Shown one piece after another: positions 1 through 8,000 of a DNA stretch of 39,622 bases (position 1 is the first letter of the stretch; each line of letters starts with the position of its first letter). The stretch spans positions 1 through 39,622 of the forward strand of contig NZ_WKCB01000054.1 in assembly GCF_021606685.1 (NCBI RefSeq). Direction: 5' to 3'. Source of the DNA: Pseudomonas syringae (GTDB taxonomy: Bacteria; Pseudomonadota; Gammaproteobacteria; Pseudomonadales; Pseudomonadaceae). The notes under the pieces are model-generated. The model had not been told where the DNA came from. It saw only the letters and a program-made list of their open reading frames with translations, and ran no database searches. The position numbers and the translations under genes are program-made.

Positions 1-90
1 GGGCTGTAGATAGATAGTCGTGCGGTAAGGCGTTTTCCTACGGGATTTTCAGGGTGTGCCTAAGCAGAAGTAATCAGGTGCCGGTGAGGG

Positions 91-167
91 CCATTCGCGA
101 GCAAGTCCGCTCCCACACTGAATGTGTTCACACGTCAAAATGTGGGGGCGGGCTTGCTCGCGAATGG
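91..167. repeat. REP doublet (REPIN)
   Basis: Two inverted REP-like arms of the form TTCGCGAGCAAG...CTCCCACA and TGTGGGGGCGGGCTTGCTCGCGAA flank a short unrelated spacer. This is the usual REPIN layout in the P. fluorescens group. It lies downstream of the LysE-type gene. Bases 1-90 and 168-218 show no gene or clear signal. Confidence 0.85.
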
Positions 168-218
168 GCCGATCAAAAAGAAGTCCGCCAATGCAACAGC
201 AGTGAGCTGTTCGTTCAG

Positions 219-866
219 CTAACCACTCTCAAGGACTGCCTGAAAGACATCCAGTGAATCGCTGATCAGCATCCAGGCGAGGTAGGCCATCAATACTGCC
301 ACACCCGCGTCCAGCCATCGCCACACGACTGGCGAGCGGAACAACCCCGTCAACCGTTGACAGCCCAGCGCCAACAGTACAAACCACAATAGCGATGCGG
401 TCATGGTCCCCATCGCAAACAGCACCTGCTGGCCGGCAGGTTTGGCTGCGCCGATGCTGCCAATCAACACCACTGTGTCGAGCCAGGCATAGGGGTTGGC
501 GAACCCGAGTATGGCCGCCGTGCGCAACAGCCCTCGTTGTGAGTTGCTGCCTTGAGTGTCCGGCATTGACTGATTACGCAAACACGCCACTAGCCGCTGG
601 GCGCCGAACCACAGCAGGTAGGCTGCTCCGGAAAACAGCAATAGCGCGACCAGCTCTTGGTTGCCTTCCAGTAGTGAGCCCAGCCCTGTAATGCCCAGGG
701 CGATCAACAGCACATCGGCGAGAACACAAATGGCGACCACGCTCCAGAGAGGACCGCGGCTGACACCTTGGCGGATAACCAAGGTGTCTTTGGGGCCGGG
801 TGCAGCGAACAGGCCAATACCTAAGAGCAAACCTTCAAGGTAAAGGGCGTTGAAATAGGAGACCAT
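219..866 (-). CDS. LysE/RhtB-family amino-acid exporter
   Basis: Inner-membrane protein of 215 residues, the usual length for the LysE superfamily, predicted to export an amino acid or derivative. The N-terminus has the family signature around residues 10-35 (LFAAPGPKDTLVIRQG), with about six hydrophobic segments through the chain. It begins 24 bases after the stop of the oxygenase gene on the same strand, so the two are probably co-transcribed. A small inverted repeat, GGGTATTCTTACCC (868-881), overlaps the ribosome-binding region and could limit translation (inference). The substrate cannot be read from the sequence; the oxygenase neighbour suggests a hydroxylated amino acid or similar product. 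Confidence 0.85.
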   Translation of the reverse strand: MVSYFNALYLEGLLLGIGLFAAPGPKDTLVIRQGVSRGPLWSVVAICVLADVLLIALGITGLGSLLEGNQELVALLLFSGAAYLLWFGAQRLVACLRNQSMPDTQGSNSQRGLLRTAAILGFANPYAWLDTVVLIGSIGAAKPAGQQVLFAMGTMTASLLWFVLLALGCQRLTGLFRSPVVWRWLDAGVAVLMAYLAWMLISDSLDVFQAVLESG

Positions 867-890
867 TGGGTATTCTTACCCGCAGAGAAA

Positions 891-1697
891 TTAGCGAAGT
901 TGAATGGGTTGATTACCGAAACCAATGTGGCGGGCATTAACGGCTCTAGTCAGGTCAATGGGTTGTTTGCGGAAAAAACTTGTTAGCAGTTGCTCAGGGG
1001 TCGGGTTAGCGAAGTAAATCAATGAGCTTCTGGCGACCGGTTTTTGAGGCGCAAGGACTGCGTGATACGCCGCAGGTATTGCGTGATCGGAAAGCTCGGT
1101 CAATAAAGACCCCGCGAGTACCGCAATTTCGCTCTCCAAAAGACGCACGGGTTCCAGTGAGGCTCCTTTCACCAGGACCAGCCCTTCACGGGTCGGTTTA
1201 ATAAACGACAACATATGACCATCCTCATGAGGGTCCTGAGCAAACTGACGCTCACTGCTTCTGCTCTGGGCGCCATAGACACACAACTGAACATAAGACG
1301 CAGAACGAAAGGGGGCTAAGGGTGAAACCCCAAACTCGTCGCAAATGCCGTCCATCAGCTCTTGAGCCAGCTCATTGATCTGTCGTTCGAAGGAAATCAC
1401 AGCGGCAAAAAAATCACATTGAGTGAACTCGAGCCCCATTCGTTTCGACGCGTGAGCAGGCCAATAACAGAAACGCTCACACAGGTCCGGGTGATCCTCG
1501 ATACCCGAATATTCAGCGCCAAACGGGAAAAAACCATCTGTGTCTCGGAGGAAGGAAAATGACGATTTAGTGGCTTGGGAGATTGCGGAGTAGCCATCAA
1601 CGATTTTCTTGTAGTCCCGCAACATGGCGTCAGATATTTGCAAGCTGCCGAAGCCTGAACGAGCAATTGAGTCACAGCACGCTTTTATTTGAGTCAT
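891..1697 (-). CDS. 2-oxoglutarate/Fe(II) oxygenase, isopenicillin N synthase-like
   Basis: Cytosolic protein of 268 residues resembling the 2OG-Fe(II) oxygenase superfamily. The iron triad can be read as His157-x-Asp159 (DPHEDGHMLSF) and His212 (AAYHAVL), with Arg223 (ARSSLIYFANP) as the likely 2-oxoglutarate ligand eleven residues on, typical spacing for the isopenicillin N synthase/DIOX type. The start chosen is ATG 1697, preceded by GGAT at a usable distance; an in-frame TTG lies at 1709. Substrate unknown. It is first in a probable two-gene operon with the LysE-type exporter and is divergent from the HTH-NBR1 regulator across about 230 bases, so that regulator may control it (inference). 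It could also be a distant, non-catalytic member, but the full triad argues against that. Confidence 0.8.
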   Translation of the reverse strand: MTQIKACCDSIARSGFGSLQISDAMLRDYKKIVDGYSAISQATKSSFSFLRDTDGFFPFGAEYSGIEDHPDLCERFCYWPAHASKRMGLEFTQCDFFAAVISFERQINELAQELMDGICDEFGVSPLAPFRSASYVQLCVYGAQSRSSERQFAQDPHEDGHMLSFIKPTREGLVLVKGASLEPVRLLESEIAVLAGSLLTELSDHAIPAAYHAVLAPQKPVARSSLIYFANPTPEQLLTSFFRKQPIDLTRAVNARHIGFGNQPIQLR

Positions 1698-1822
1698 CGC
1701 TATATCCAAAGGTAGAAGTAAAGGAATGCAACAATCACTAGGTTCGCAAGCCTGCGAGAAACTACGACACTGGATATAGCTAAACGAAAAGCGACTTATC
1801 CATGTTCTTCACAACATCGCCA

Positions 1823-1894
1823 GCAGGTTGTAAGTGTGCATTGCGCAACTCGCGTCACGGCGTGCAGGTTGTCCTTTTTGGCGCACAACGTGAC
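1823..1894. promoter_or_regulatory. Two imperfect direct repeats, candidate operator
   Basis: Copies at 1823-1858 and 1864-1894 both begin GCAGGTTGT and end with GCGCA-rich sequence and (C)GTGAC/CGTCAC. Each contains an inverted pair (GTTGT...GCAAC in the first, GTTGT...ACAAC in the second). They are about 41 bases apart and end 35 bases before the start of the HTH-NBR1 gene, in the gap shared with the divergent oxygenase. That position suits autoregulation by the HTH protein, but binding is only inferred. Confidence 0.4.
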
Positions 1895-1929
1895 GACTCT
1901 CACCCAAGGCTGGAGGCAAATAATCGCGT

Positions 1930-2622
1930 ATGAGCATCCGGACACGAGATACCCTCCGAGCACTGGTTGTGCGGCGCTGCCGAGAACTGGGTAAATCCAT
2001 GAGCATCCTCGCCAAAGAGTCAGGCATCTCCCGAACCTATCTCTATGGTTTGGCCAGCGGCGCCTCCCAGGACCCGTCGGTACGTACCTTGACCAAACTG
2101 GCCAAAGCACTCCAGGTATCGCCGTTGCTACTGTTCCGCTACTTTGCGGATCTGGCAGGCGCGCCGGTCGATGCTCATGCCATGTCTACCACCAATCGCG
2201 CCATTGGCCTGCAGGACGCCAGCGATATCGCCGTATTCAACGCAGACGTCACCACTCCCGACCAGACCCTGGTTCTCCCCGGCGAAACCTTCGAAAAAAC
2301 CTGGGAGATCCAAAACCTCGGCAACCGCCCCTGGCGCGGCCGCAGGCTGGTGCGGGTCGACGGCGAATACGTCATCGCCCGCCGCAGCAATTCAGGCGCC
2401 GCCCTGGAAGTCGTGATGGACACTCACCTGCGCAGCCTCCACAACGAAATTCCCATCGCCGACACCCTGCCCGGCCAGCCTGTACACCTCACCATGACAT
2501 TCGCCGCACCCAAGGAAACCTGCACGGTGACCTCAATCTGGCGAATAGAAGATGAGCACGGCCAACCCTGCTATGGACCGGCGTTCATCCTGCATGTAAT
2601 CGTCAACGTCATGGCGCGCTAA
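1930..2622 (+). CDS. XRE-type HTH regulator fused to NBR1-like Ig domain
   Basis: Protein of 230 residues. Residues about 8-70 form a Cro/C1 (XRE) helix-turn-helix, with the recognition helix around SGISRTYLYGLASG and the following TLTKLAKALQVSP typical of the fold. After a linker, residues about 98-228 match the Ig-like domain first named in eukaryotic NBR1, including FEKTWEIQNLGNRPW and a WRIED...G strand near the C-terminus. The domain is a beta-sandwich of unknown role in bacteria, perhaps oligomerisation or ligand or protein binding. ATG 1930 is preceded by GGAGG at 1912-1916, a long 13-base spacing. The gene is convergent with nagE and divergent from the oxygenase/exporter pair. No membrane segment is visible. 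Target genes are unknown. Confidence 0.8.
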   Translation: MSIRTRDTLRALVVRRCRELGKSMSILAKESGISRTYLYGLASGASQDPSVRTLTKLAKALQVSPLLLFRYFADLAGAPVDAHAMSTTNRAIGLQDASDIAVFNADVTTPDQTLVLPGETFEKTWEIQNLGNRPWRGRRLVRVDGEYVIARRSNSGAALEVVMDTHLRSLHNEIPIADTLPGQPVHLTMTFAAPKETCTVTSIWRIEDEHGQPCYGPAFILHVIVNVMAR

Positions 2623-2704
2623 GTGCCGCACCACCCAACAAGGTCTTTCTTGCTGGATCATGATGCGGCCCCGGTGCAGCGAAATTTGAACAGTCACTCC
2701 ACCT

Positions 2705-4411
2705 CTACACCCCGGCACTCACCTCACGGCTGCCGACCAACCGCTCCAACGCCTCACCCAGCCCCGACGCCTTGTCCCCAATCAGCAGGTGCCAAACACC
2801 GCTATCAAGCTGGCTGACACCTTGGCAACCCAGCGCAGTCAGGTCCGTTTCAGACAGTACCGAATCATCCCCCAGCTCCACCCGCAACCGCGTCATCGCC
2901 ACCGCTTCCAGCTGGCGCACGTTCGCCCGGCCACCCAGGGCATTCAGCCATTTTTCTGCGTCGTGCAGGTTCACCCCAACCGGCTTATCCACAGGCGCAG
3001 CCGCGACGGGCAGTGCGGGCACAAACCCGGGCATCGCCAAGCGAATCTCATCGGCAATGCTGTCGGCCAGTGGCCCCACGACCACCTGCAAACTCCCGCC
3101 ATTGCCAGGCCGCACCACGGCCATGGCGCCCAGCGCTTTCAGTTCGGCATCCACGGCTTTGTTGCGGTCCACCATGTCCAGGCGCAGACGCGTGGTGCAG
3201 GCGCCCACACTCAACAGATTGGCCGCACCCCCCAGCGCACGGATATACGCCCCGGCCCGCTGGTTGTCGCTCATCGCTTCAGCCTGCGCGACTTGGATAT
3301 CCTCACGCCCCGGCGTCTTCAAATTGAAGCGGCGAATGCAGTAGTTGAACACGCTGTAGTACACCACCGCATACGCCAGCCCGACCGGCAACACCAGCCA
3401 GCCATTGGTGGACTTGCCCCAGCCCAGCACCATGTCGATAAACCCACCGGAGAAGGTAAAGCCCAGGTGGATATTGAGCAGGTTGGTGACTGCCATCGAC
3501 AGGCCGGTGAGCAGCGCATGCAGCAAGTACAGGAACGGCGCGAGGAACATGAACGCGAACTCAATCGGTTCGGTCACGCCGGTGAGGAAGGAGGTGAGGG
3601 CCATCGACAGGAAGATCCCGCCCATGACTTTACGCCGCTCCGGCAGGGCGTTGCGGTACATCGCCAGGCAGGCGGCGGGCAAACCGAACAGCATCACCGG
3701 GAACATGCCGGTCATGAACTGGCCGCCCTTGGGGTCGCCGGCAAAGTAACGGGTCAGGTCACCGGTGAACACCGCGCCGGTGGCCGGGTCGGTAAAGCTG
3801 CCGAACACAAACCAGGCCATGTTGTTGAGGATGTGGTGCAGGCCGGTGACGATCAGCAGGCGGTTGAACACGCCGAACACGAACGCGCCGAAGCTGCCGC
3901 TTTCCATCAGCAACACACCAAAACTATTGATGCCGTGCTGAATCGGCGGCCAGATCAGGCCGAAGATCACCCCCAGCGCCACCGCCGAGAACCCGGTGAC
4001 AATCGGCACAAACCGTCGCCCGCCGAAGAATGCCAGGTACTCCGGCAGCTTGATGTCCTTGAAGCGGTTGTACAGCGCCCCGGCCATCAAGCCGCTGGCG
4101 ATACCGGCGAGCATGCCCATGTTGATGCTGGTGTCCATCACCTTGAGCGTGGAGACCATCACCAGGTAGCCAATCGCCCCGGCGAGCCCCGCCGTGCCGT
4201 TGTTGTCGCGGGCAAAGCCCACGGCGATGCCGATGGCGAAAATCAGCGCGAGGTTGGCGAAGATCGCTTGCCCCGCGTCGTGCATCACGGCGATGTTCAG
4301 CAGGTCGGTGTCGCCCAGGCGCAGCAGCAGGCCGGCAATCGGCAAGATGGCGATGGGCAGCATCAATGCGCGGCCCAGGCGTTGCAGCCCTTCGATAAAT
4401 AGTTGGTACAT
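2705..4411 (-). CDS. nagE: N-acetylglucosamine-specific PTS permease, EIICB
   Basis: Imports and phosphorylates GlcNAc across the inner membrane. Starting at ATG 4411 (AGGAG lies 7-12 bases upstream) the protein has 568 residues. Residues 1-375 are the EIIC channel, with GLHHI (201-205) and GVTEPIEF (Glu291). A EIIB domain follows with its phosphorylated Cys405 in SVGACTTRLRLDMVD. A second EIIB-like copy at about 490-565 has VAMTRLRVEL where the first has ACTTRLR, so the cysteine is replaced (Ala505) and that copy cannot carry phosphate. No EIIA is attached; it is supplied by NagF, encoded 26 bases upstream. Last gene of nagRABFE. An upstream extension of the frame to 4666 overlaps nagF and is not used. 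Confidence 0.95.
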   Translation of the reverse strand: MYQLFIEGLQRLGRALMLPIAILPIAGLLLRLGDTDLLNIAVMHDAGQAIFANLALIFAIGIAVGFARDNNGTAGLAGAIGYLVMVSTLKVMDTSINMGMLAGIASGLMAGALYNRFKDIKLPEYLAFFGGRRFVPIVTGFSAVALGVIFGLIWPPIQHGINSFGVLLMESGSFGAFVFGVFNRLLIVTGLHHILNNMAWFVFGSFTDPATGAVFTGDLTRYFAGDPKGGQFMTGMFPVMLFGLPAACLAMYRNALPERRKVMGGIFLSMALTSFLTGVTEPIEFAFMFLAPFLYLLHALLTGLSMAVTNLLNIHLGFTFSGGFIDMVLGWGKSTNGWLVLPVGLAYAVVYYSVFNYCIRRFNLKTPGREDIQVAQAEAMSDNQRAGAYIRALGGAANLLSVGACTTRLRLDMVDRNKAVDAELKALGAMAVVRPGNGGSLQVVVGPLADSIADEIRLAMPGFVPALPVAAAPVDKPVGVNLHDAEKWLNALGGRANVRQLEAVAMTRLRVELGDDSVLSETDLTALGCQGVSQLDSGVWHLLIGDKASGLGEALERLVGSREVSAGV

Positions 4412-4437
4412 GGCGGGTCTCCTTTTTCTTGTTGTTG

Positions 4438-6963
4438 TCAGCTCAGCGGCCAGTGGGTTTGACAGGCTTGGCGCACGGCCTTGGCGCTGCTCAGGTCGAG
4501 CAAGCCTTGGCTCAATTGCCGGCATTGCGCCGCATCCAGGTGACGGACGCGGTCCTTGATTTCTGCGATTTGCGGTGGGCTCACCGACAGTTCGCTGACC
4601 CCCAGGCCGACCAGCACTGGCGTGGCCAGCGGGTCGGACGCCAACGCGCCGCACACGCCGACCCAACGCCCGTGTTTGGCGGCACCCGCACAGGTCTGGG
4701 CGATCAGCCGCAGCAAGGCCGGGTGCAGAGCATCGACCCGGGCGGCGAGGCCGGCGTGGTCGCGGTCCATCGCCAGGGTGTACTGCGACAGGTCATTGGT
4801 GCCGATGGACAAAAAGTCCGCATGCTCGGCCAGTTGTTCGGCCATCAAGGCGGCGGCGGGCACTTCGATCATCACTCCCAGTTCGGGGCGCTGGGTCAGT
4901 TCCAGCTCTACGCAGAGTTCATCCAGGCGCTGGCGGATCTGCAGCAGTTCATCCACTTCGCTGACCATCGGCAACAGGATGCGGCAGCGCGCGAGCGGGC
5001 ACACTTGCAGCAGCGCGCGCAGTTGCTGGTCGAGCACGTCAGGGCGCACCTGGGCCAGGCGAATCCCGCGCAGGCCCAGCACCGGGTTGGCCTCGACGGG
5101 CAGCGGCAGGTAGTCGAGCTGTTTGTCGCCGCCGACGTCGATGGTGCGGATGATCACCGACTTGTCGCCCATCGCATCCAGCACGGCTTGATAGGCCTGG
5201 CGCTGTTCCTGTTGATCCGGCGCGGTGCGGCGGTCGACAAACAGGAACTCGGTGCGCAACAGGCCGACGCCGTCCGCGCCGTTGGCAAAGGCCACCTCGG
5301 CTTCGGCACTGGAGGCGACATTGGCGGCCACCTCGATGGTGCGGCCATCGGTGGTGCGCGCCGGTTGCTGGGCCTGGGTCTGTTGCTGTTCACGACGCAG
5401 TTTTTGCGCCTCGCGCATCTGCTGCACTTGAGCGTGGCGCGCCTCGCTGGGCGTGAGTTCCAGGCGACCGTTGGTCGCGTCGAGTACCACGCGTTGGCCT
5501 TGCGGCACGCCCAGCACCTCGCTGCCCAACGCGACCACACACGGCAGGCCCTTGCCCCGCGCCAGGATCGCCACATGGGAGGTGGCGCCGCCTTCGGCCA
5601 TGCAGATGCCGGCTACCTGCTGCGCGCTCAGTTGCAGCAAGTCCGAGGGAGTCAGCTCATGGGCGCTGACAATCGCCCCGGCCGGCAATTCGAAGTGCCA
5701 GGCTTCACCCAGCAGTGCGCGCAATACCCGTTGCTGCAAGTCGCGCAGGTCGTTGGAACGCTCGGCGAACAGCGGTTTGCCCAAGGCCAGCAGCACCGCG
5801 CATTGCGCCTGGATCGCGTCGCGCCAGGCATGGGTGGCGGCGCTACCGTGTTCGATGGCGGCGGTGGCCGCGTCCAGCAGGGCCGGGTCCTCCAGCAGCG
5901 CGAGGTGGGCGGCGAAGATCTCTTCTTCCGCTTGGTTTTTGCGCAGGCGGGCGTGGTCCAGGGTCTGGCGGATTTCACCGCGCACCTGCTCAAGGGCCGC
6001 ATCCAGCCGTTGCAGCTGTTCGTCGGCGCGGTGGTTGCCGGTGTCCGCCGGCAGTTCGATAGCGGTCAGGCGAAACAGCGGCCCGCACGCCAGGCCGGGG
6101 GCTGCACACACGCCTTGCAACACACCTGCCTCGGTATTCGCCTTGCGTGGGGCGACCGCCACCGGCGCGCAATGTTCTTCGCTCACGGCCACCGACAGCG
6201 CGGCAACCAGTGCCTGCAAGGCCGCCTCGCAATCCTTGCCGCGACAGGTGACACGCACCTCATCGCCTTCACCGATGCCCAGCCCCATCAGGCCGATCAG
6301 GCTGTCGCACGGCGCCGACTTACCGGCGTAGTGCAACTGGGCCTGGCTGCTGAAACCCTGGGCGGTCTTGCGGACCAACGCGGCGGGGCGCGCGTGCAGA
6401 CCGCCACGGTGGGTGATGCGCACACTGGCGCGGGCTTCGCTGACCGAGTTATCCACAGCCGTCTGCGTCGGCGCCGTTGAGCGCAGCGTAATCTGCAATA
6501 ACGGTTCGCCGACCTTGACGATGGGTCCTGCCTGGCGCTGTAGCTCAAAGCCCTCGCCATTGGTCAGAATGATCAGGCTGACCAGGCTCTTGCACTGCCG
6601 CGCAATGCGGTCCAGGTCGAACTGCACCAGCGCCTGGCCGCGCTTCACCCAGGCGCCTTCCTTGACCAGCAGCGCAAACCCTTCGCCATTCAGTTCCACG
6701 GTGTCGATGCCAACATGCATCAGCAGTTCGGCACCGTTGTGTGCGCGAATCGTCAGCGCATGCCCGGTGCGAGCGACATGAATGATCTCCCCGTCACAGG
6801 GGGCGTGCAGGCAATCATTGAGCGGGTCGATGGCAATACCGTCGCCCATGGCGCCGCTGGCGAACACTTCATCGGGAACGTTGCCCAAGGCCAGTACCGG
6901 CCCGCTTAATGGGGCGCTGAGGGTCAATTGATTATTGTTGTTGGACATGGGCACGGTACTCAT
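4438..6963 (-). CDS. nagF: PTS EIIA-HPr-Enzyme I fusion for GlcNAc
   Basis: Soluble 841-residue phosphorelay protein carrying phosphate from phosphoenolpyruvate to NagE. Residues about 12-160 are a glucose-type EIIA with His68 and the phosphorylated His83 (LLMHVGIDTVEL). Residues about 180-260 are HPr, with His190 in GLHARPA. Residues about 280-835 are Enzyme I, with His463 in GGATSHVAILARGKGLPCVV and the PEP-binding C-terminal barrel ending near VGVCGALASDP. A complete relay in one chain is known for Pseudomonas nag and fru systems. ATG 6963 is used; a second in-frame ATG at 6948 is equally possible, and neither has a strong ribosome-binding site. It starts 14 bases after the nagB2 stop. Confidence 0.95.
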   Translation of the reverse strand: MSTVPMSNNNNQLTLSAPLSGPVLALGNVPDEVFASGAMGDGIAIDPLNDCLHAPCDGEIIHVARTGHALTIRAHNGAELLMHVGIDTVELNGEGFALLVKEGAWVKRGQALVQFDLDRIARQCKSLVSLIILTNGEGFELQRQAGPIVKVGEPLLQITLRSTAPTQTAVDNSVSEARASVRITHRGGLHARPAALVRKTAQGFSSQAQLHYAGKSAPCDSLIGLMGLGIGEGDEVRVTCRGKDCEAALQALVAALSVAVSEEHCAPVAVAPRKANTEAGVLQGVCAAPGLACGPLFRLTAIELPADTGNHRADEQLQRLDAALEQVRGEIRQTLDHARLRKNQAEEEIFAAHLALLEDPALLDAATAAIEHGSAATHAWRDAIQAQCAVLLALGKPLFAERSNDLRDLQQRVLRALLGEAWHFELPAGAIVSAHELTPSDLLQLSAQQVAGICMAEGGATSHVAILARGKGLPCVVALGSEVLGVPQGQRVVLDATNGRLELTPSEARHAQVQQMREAQKLRREQQQTQAQQPARTTDGRTIEVAANVASSAEAEVAFANGADGVGLLRTEFLFVDRRTAPDQQEQRQAYQAVLDAMGDKSVIIRTIDVGGDKQLDYLPLPVEANPVLGLRGIRLAQVRPDVLDQQLRALLQVCPLARCRILLPMVSEVDELLQIRQRLDELCVELELTQRPELGVMIEVPAAALMAEQLAEHADFLSIGTNDLSQYTLAMDRDHAGLAARVDALHPALLRLIAQTCAGAAKHGRWVGVCGALASDPLATPVLVGLGVSELSVSPPQIAEIKDRVRHLDAAQCRQLSQGLLDLSSAKAVRQACQTHWPLS

Positions 6964-6977
6964 CAGGAAAACGCAAC

Positions 6978-8000
6978 TCAGTGGGTGCGGGTCACTTTGC
7001 TCAGGTGGCGCGGTTGGTCCGGGTCCATGCCGCGGGCGACTGCCAGGCCGGCGGCCATTACGTAAAAACTTTGGATTGCCAGGATCGGGTCCAGGCTCGG
7101 GTGTTCGGCGCGGCTCAGGGTCAGCTCGCGTTCGGCGATATCGTCCGGTGCGGCCAGCAGCACGCGGGCCCCGCGTTGGCGCATATCGGCGGCCAGGCTC
7201 AACAGGCCAGCTTGCTCAGCGCCGCGTGGGGCGAAGATCAGCAGCGGGTAGTTTTCGTCGATCAAGGCCATCGGCCCGTGGCGCACCTCGGCGCTGCTGA
7301 AGGCTTCGGCCTGGATCGCCGAGGTTTCCTTGAGCTTGAGCGCGGCTTCCTGGGCAATCGCAAAACCGGCGCCACGGCCGATCACCATCAAGCGTTGGCT
7401 GTCACGCAGGGCGTCGATGGCGGTGCTCCAGTCCTGCTTGGCGGCGACACGCAACTCGTCAGGCAAGGCGCGGCAGGCTTGCAGCAGGTCGGCTTCCTGG
7501 TTCCAGTGGCCGATCAACTGCGCGCTGGCGCTGAGGGTGGCGATAAAGCTTTTGGTCGCCGCCACGCTGTGTTCCGGTCCGGCGCACAGCGGCACGTGGA
7601 ATTCACAGGCGGCTTGCAGCGGTGAGTCTTCGGCGTTGACCAGCGAAATGCTCAGAGCCCCGCGTTTACGCAGCAGGCGCAGGCTGTTGACCAGGTCCGG
7701 GCTTTGCCCCGACTGCGAGAAACCGAACGCCACCTGGCCGCTGACTTTCAACGGCGCCTGCAACAAGGTCACCACCGACATCGGCAACGATGCCACCGGA
7801 ATGCCCACGTGCTGCATGGCCAGGTAGGCGAAGTAGCTGGCGGCGTGGTCCGAGCTGCCGCGCGCGATGGTCATCGCCACTTGCGGCGGCTGGCGGAGCA
7901 GGCGGCCGGCGACTTCTTCCAGCAGCGGGTCCAGGCGTTGCAGCTGCGCCGCGACGGCGTCACAGGAGGCCAGGGCCTCTTCAAGCATTTTTGAAGTCAA
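6978..8000 (-). CDS. nagB2: Glucosamine-6-phosphate deaminase, SIS type (NagB-II)
   Basis: Cytosolic enzyme converting glucosamine-6-phosphate to fructose-6-phosphate and ammonia, the last step of the pathway here. The 340-residue protein has two SIS sugar-isomerase domains, with GSSDHAASYFAYL and FGFSQSGQSPDLVNSLR in the first and a conserved VMGRGAGFAIAQEAALKLKE-like segment in the second. It belongs to the glucosamine-fructose-6-phosphate aminotransferase-like family, not to the E. coli NagB fold. The start is probably TTG 8000, because AGGAG sits six bases before it; an ATG at 7988 is 18 bases from that site. It overlaps the end of nagA by 20 bases, so translation is likely coupled. Confidence 0.9.
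   Translation of the reverse strand: MTSKMLEEALASCDAVAAQLQRLDPLLEEVAGRLLRQPPQVAMTIARGSSDHAASYFAYLAMQHVGIPVASLPMSVVTLLQAPLKVSGQVAFGFSQSGQSPDLVNSLRLLRKRGALSISLVNAEDSPLQAACEFHVPLCAGPEHSVAATKSFIATLSASAQLIGHWNQEADLLQACRALPDELRVAAKQDWSTAIDALRDSQRLMVIGRGAGFAIAQEAALKLKETSAIQAEAFSSAEVRHGPMALIDENYPLLIFAPRGAEQAGLLSLAADMRQRGARVLLAAPDDIAERELTLSRAEHPSLDPILAIQSFYVMAAGLAVARGMDPDQPRHLSKVTRTH

Noticed and set aside
2789..4402. 537-codon plus-strand frame opposite nagE
   Set aside because: Antisense to a well-conserved permease; His/Gln/Arg-rich composition typical of a shadow frame.
4429..6480. 683-codon open frame on the plus strand opposite nagF
   Set aside because: It is antisense to a clear PTS protein in GC-rich coding sequence; the translation is rich in Arg, Gln, Ala and His with no domain.
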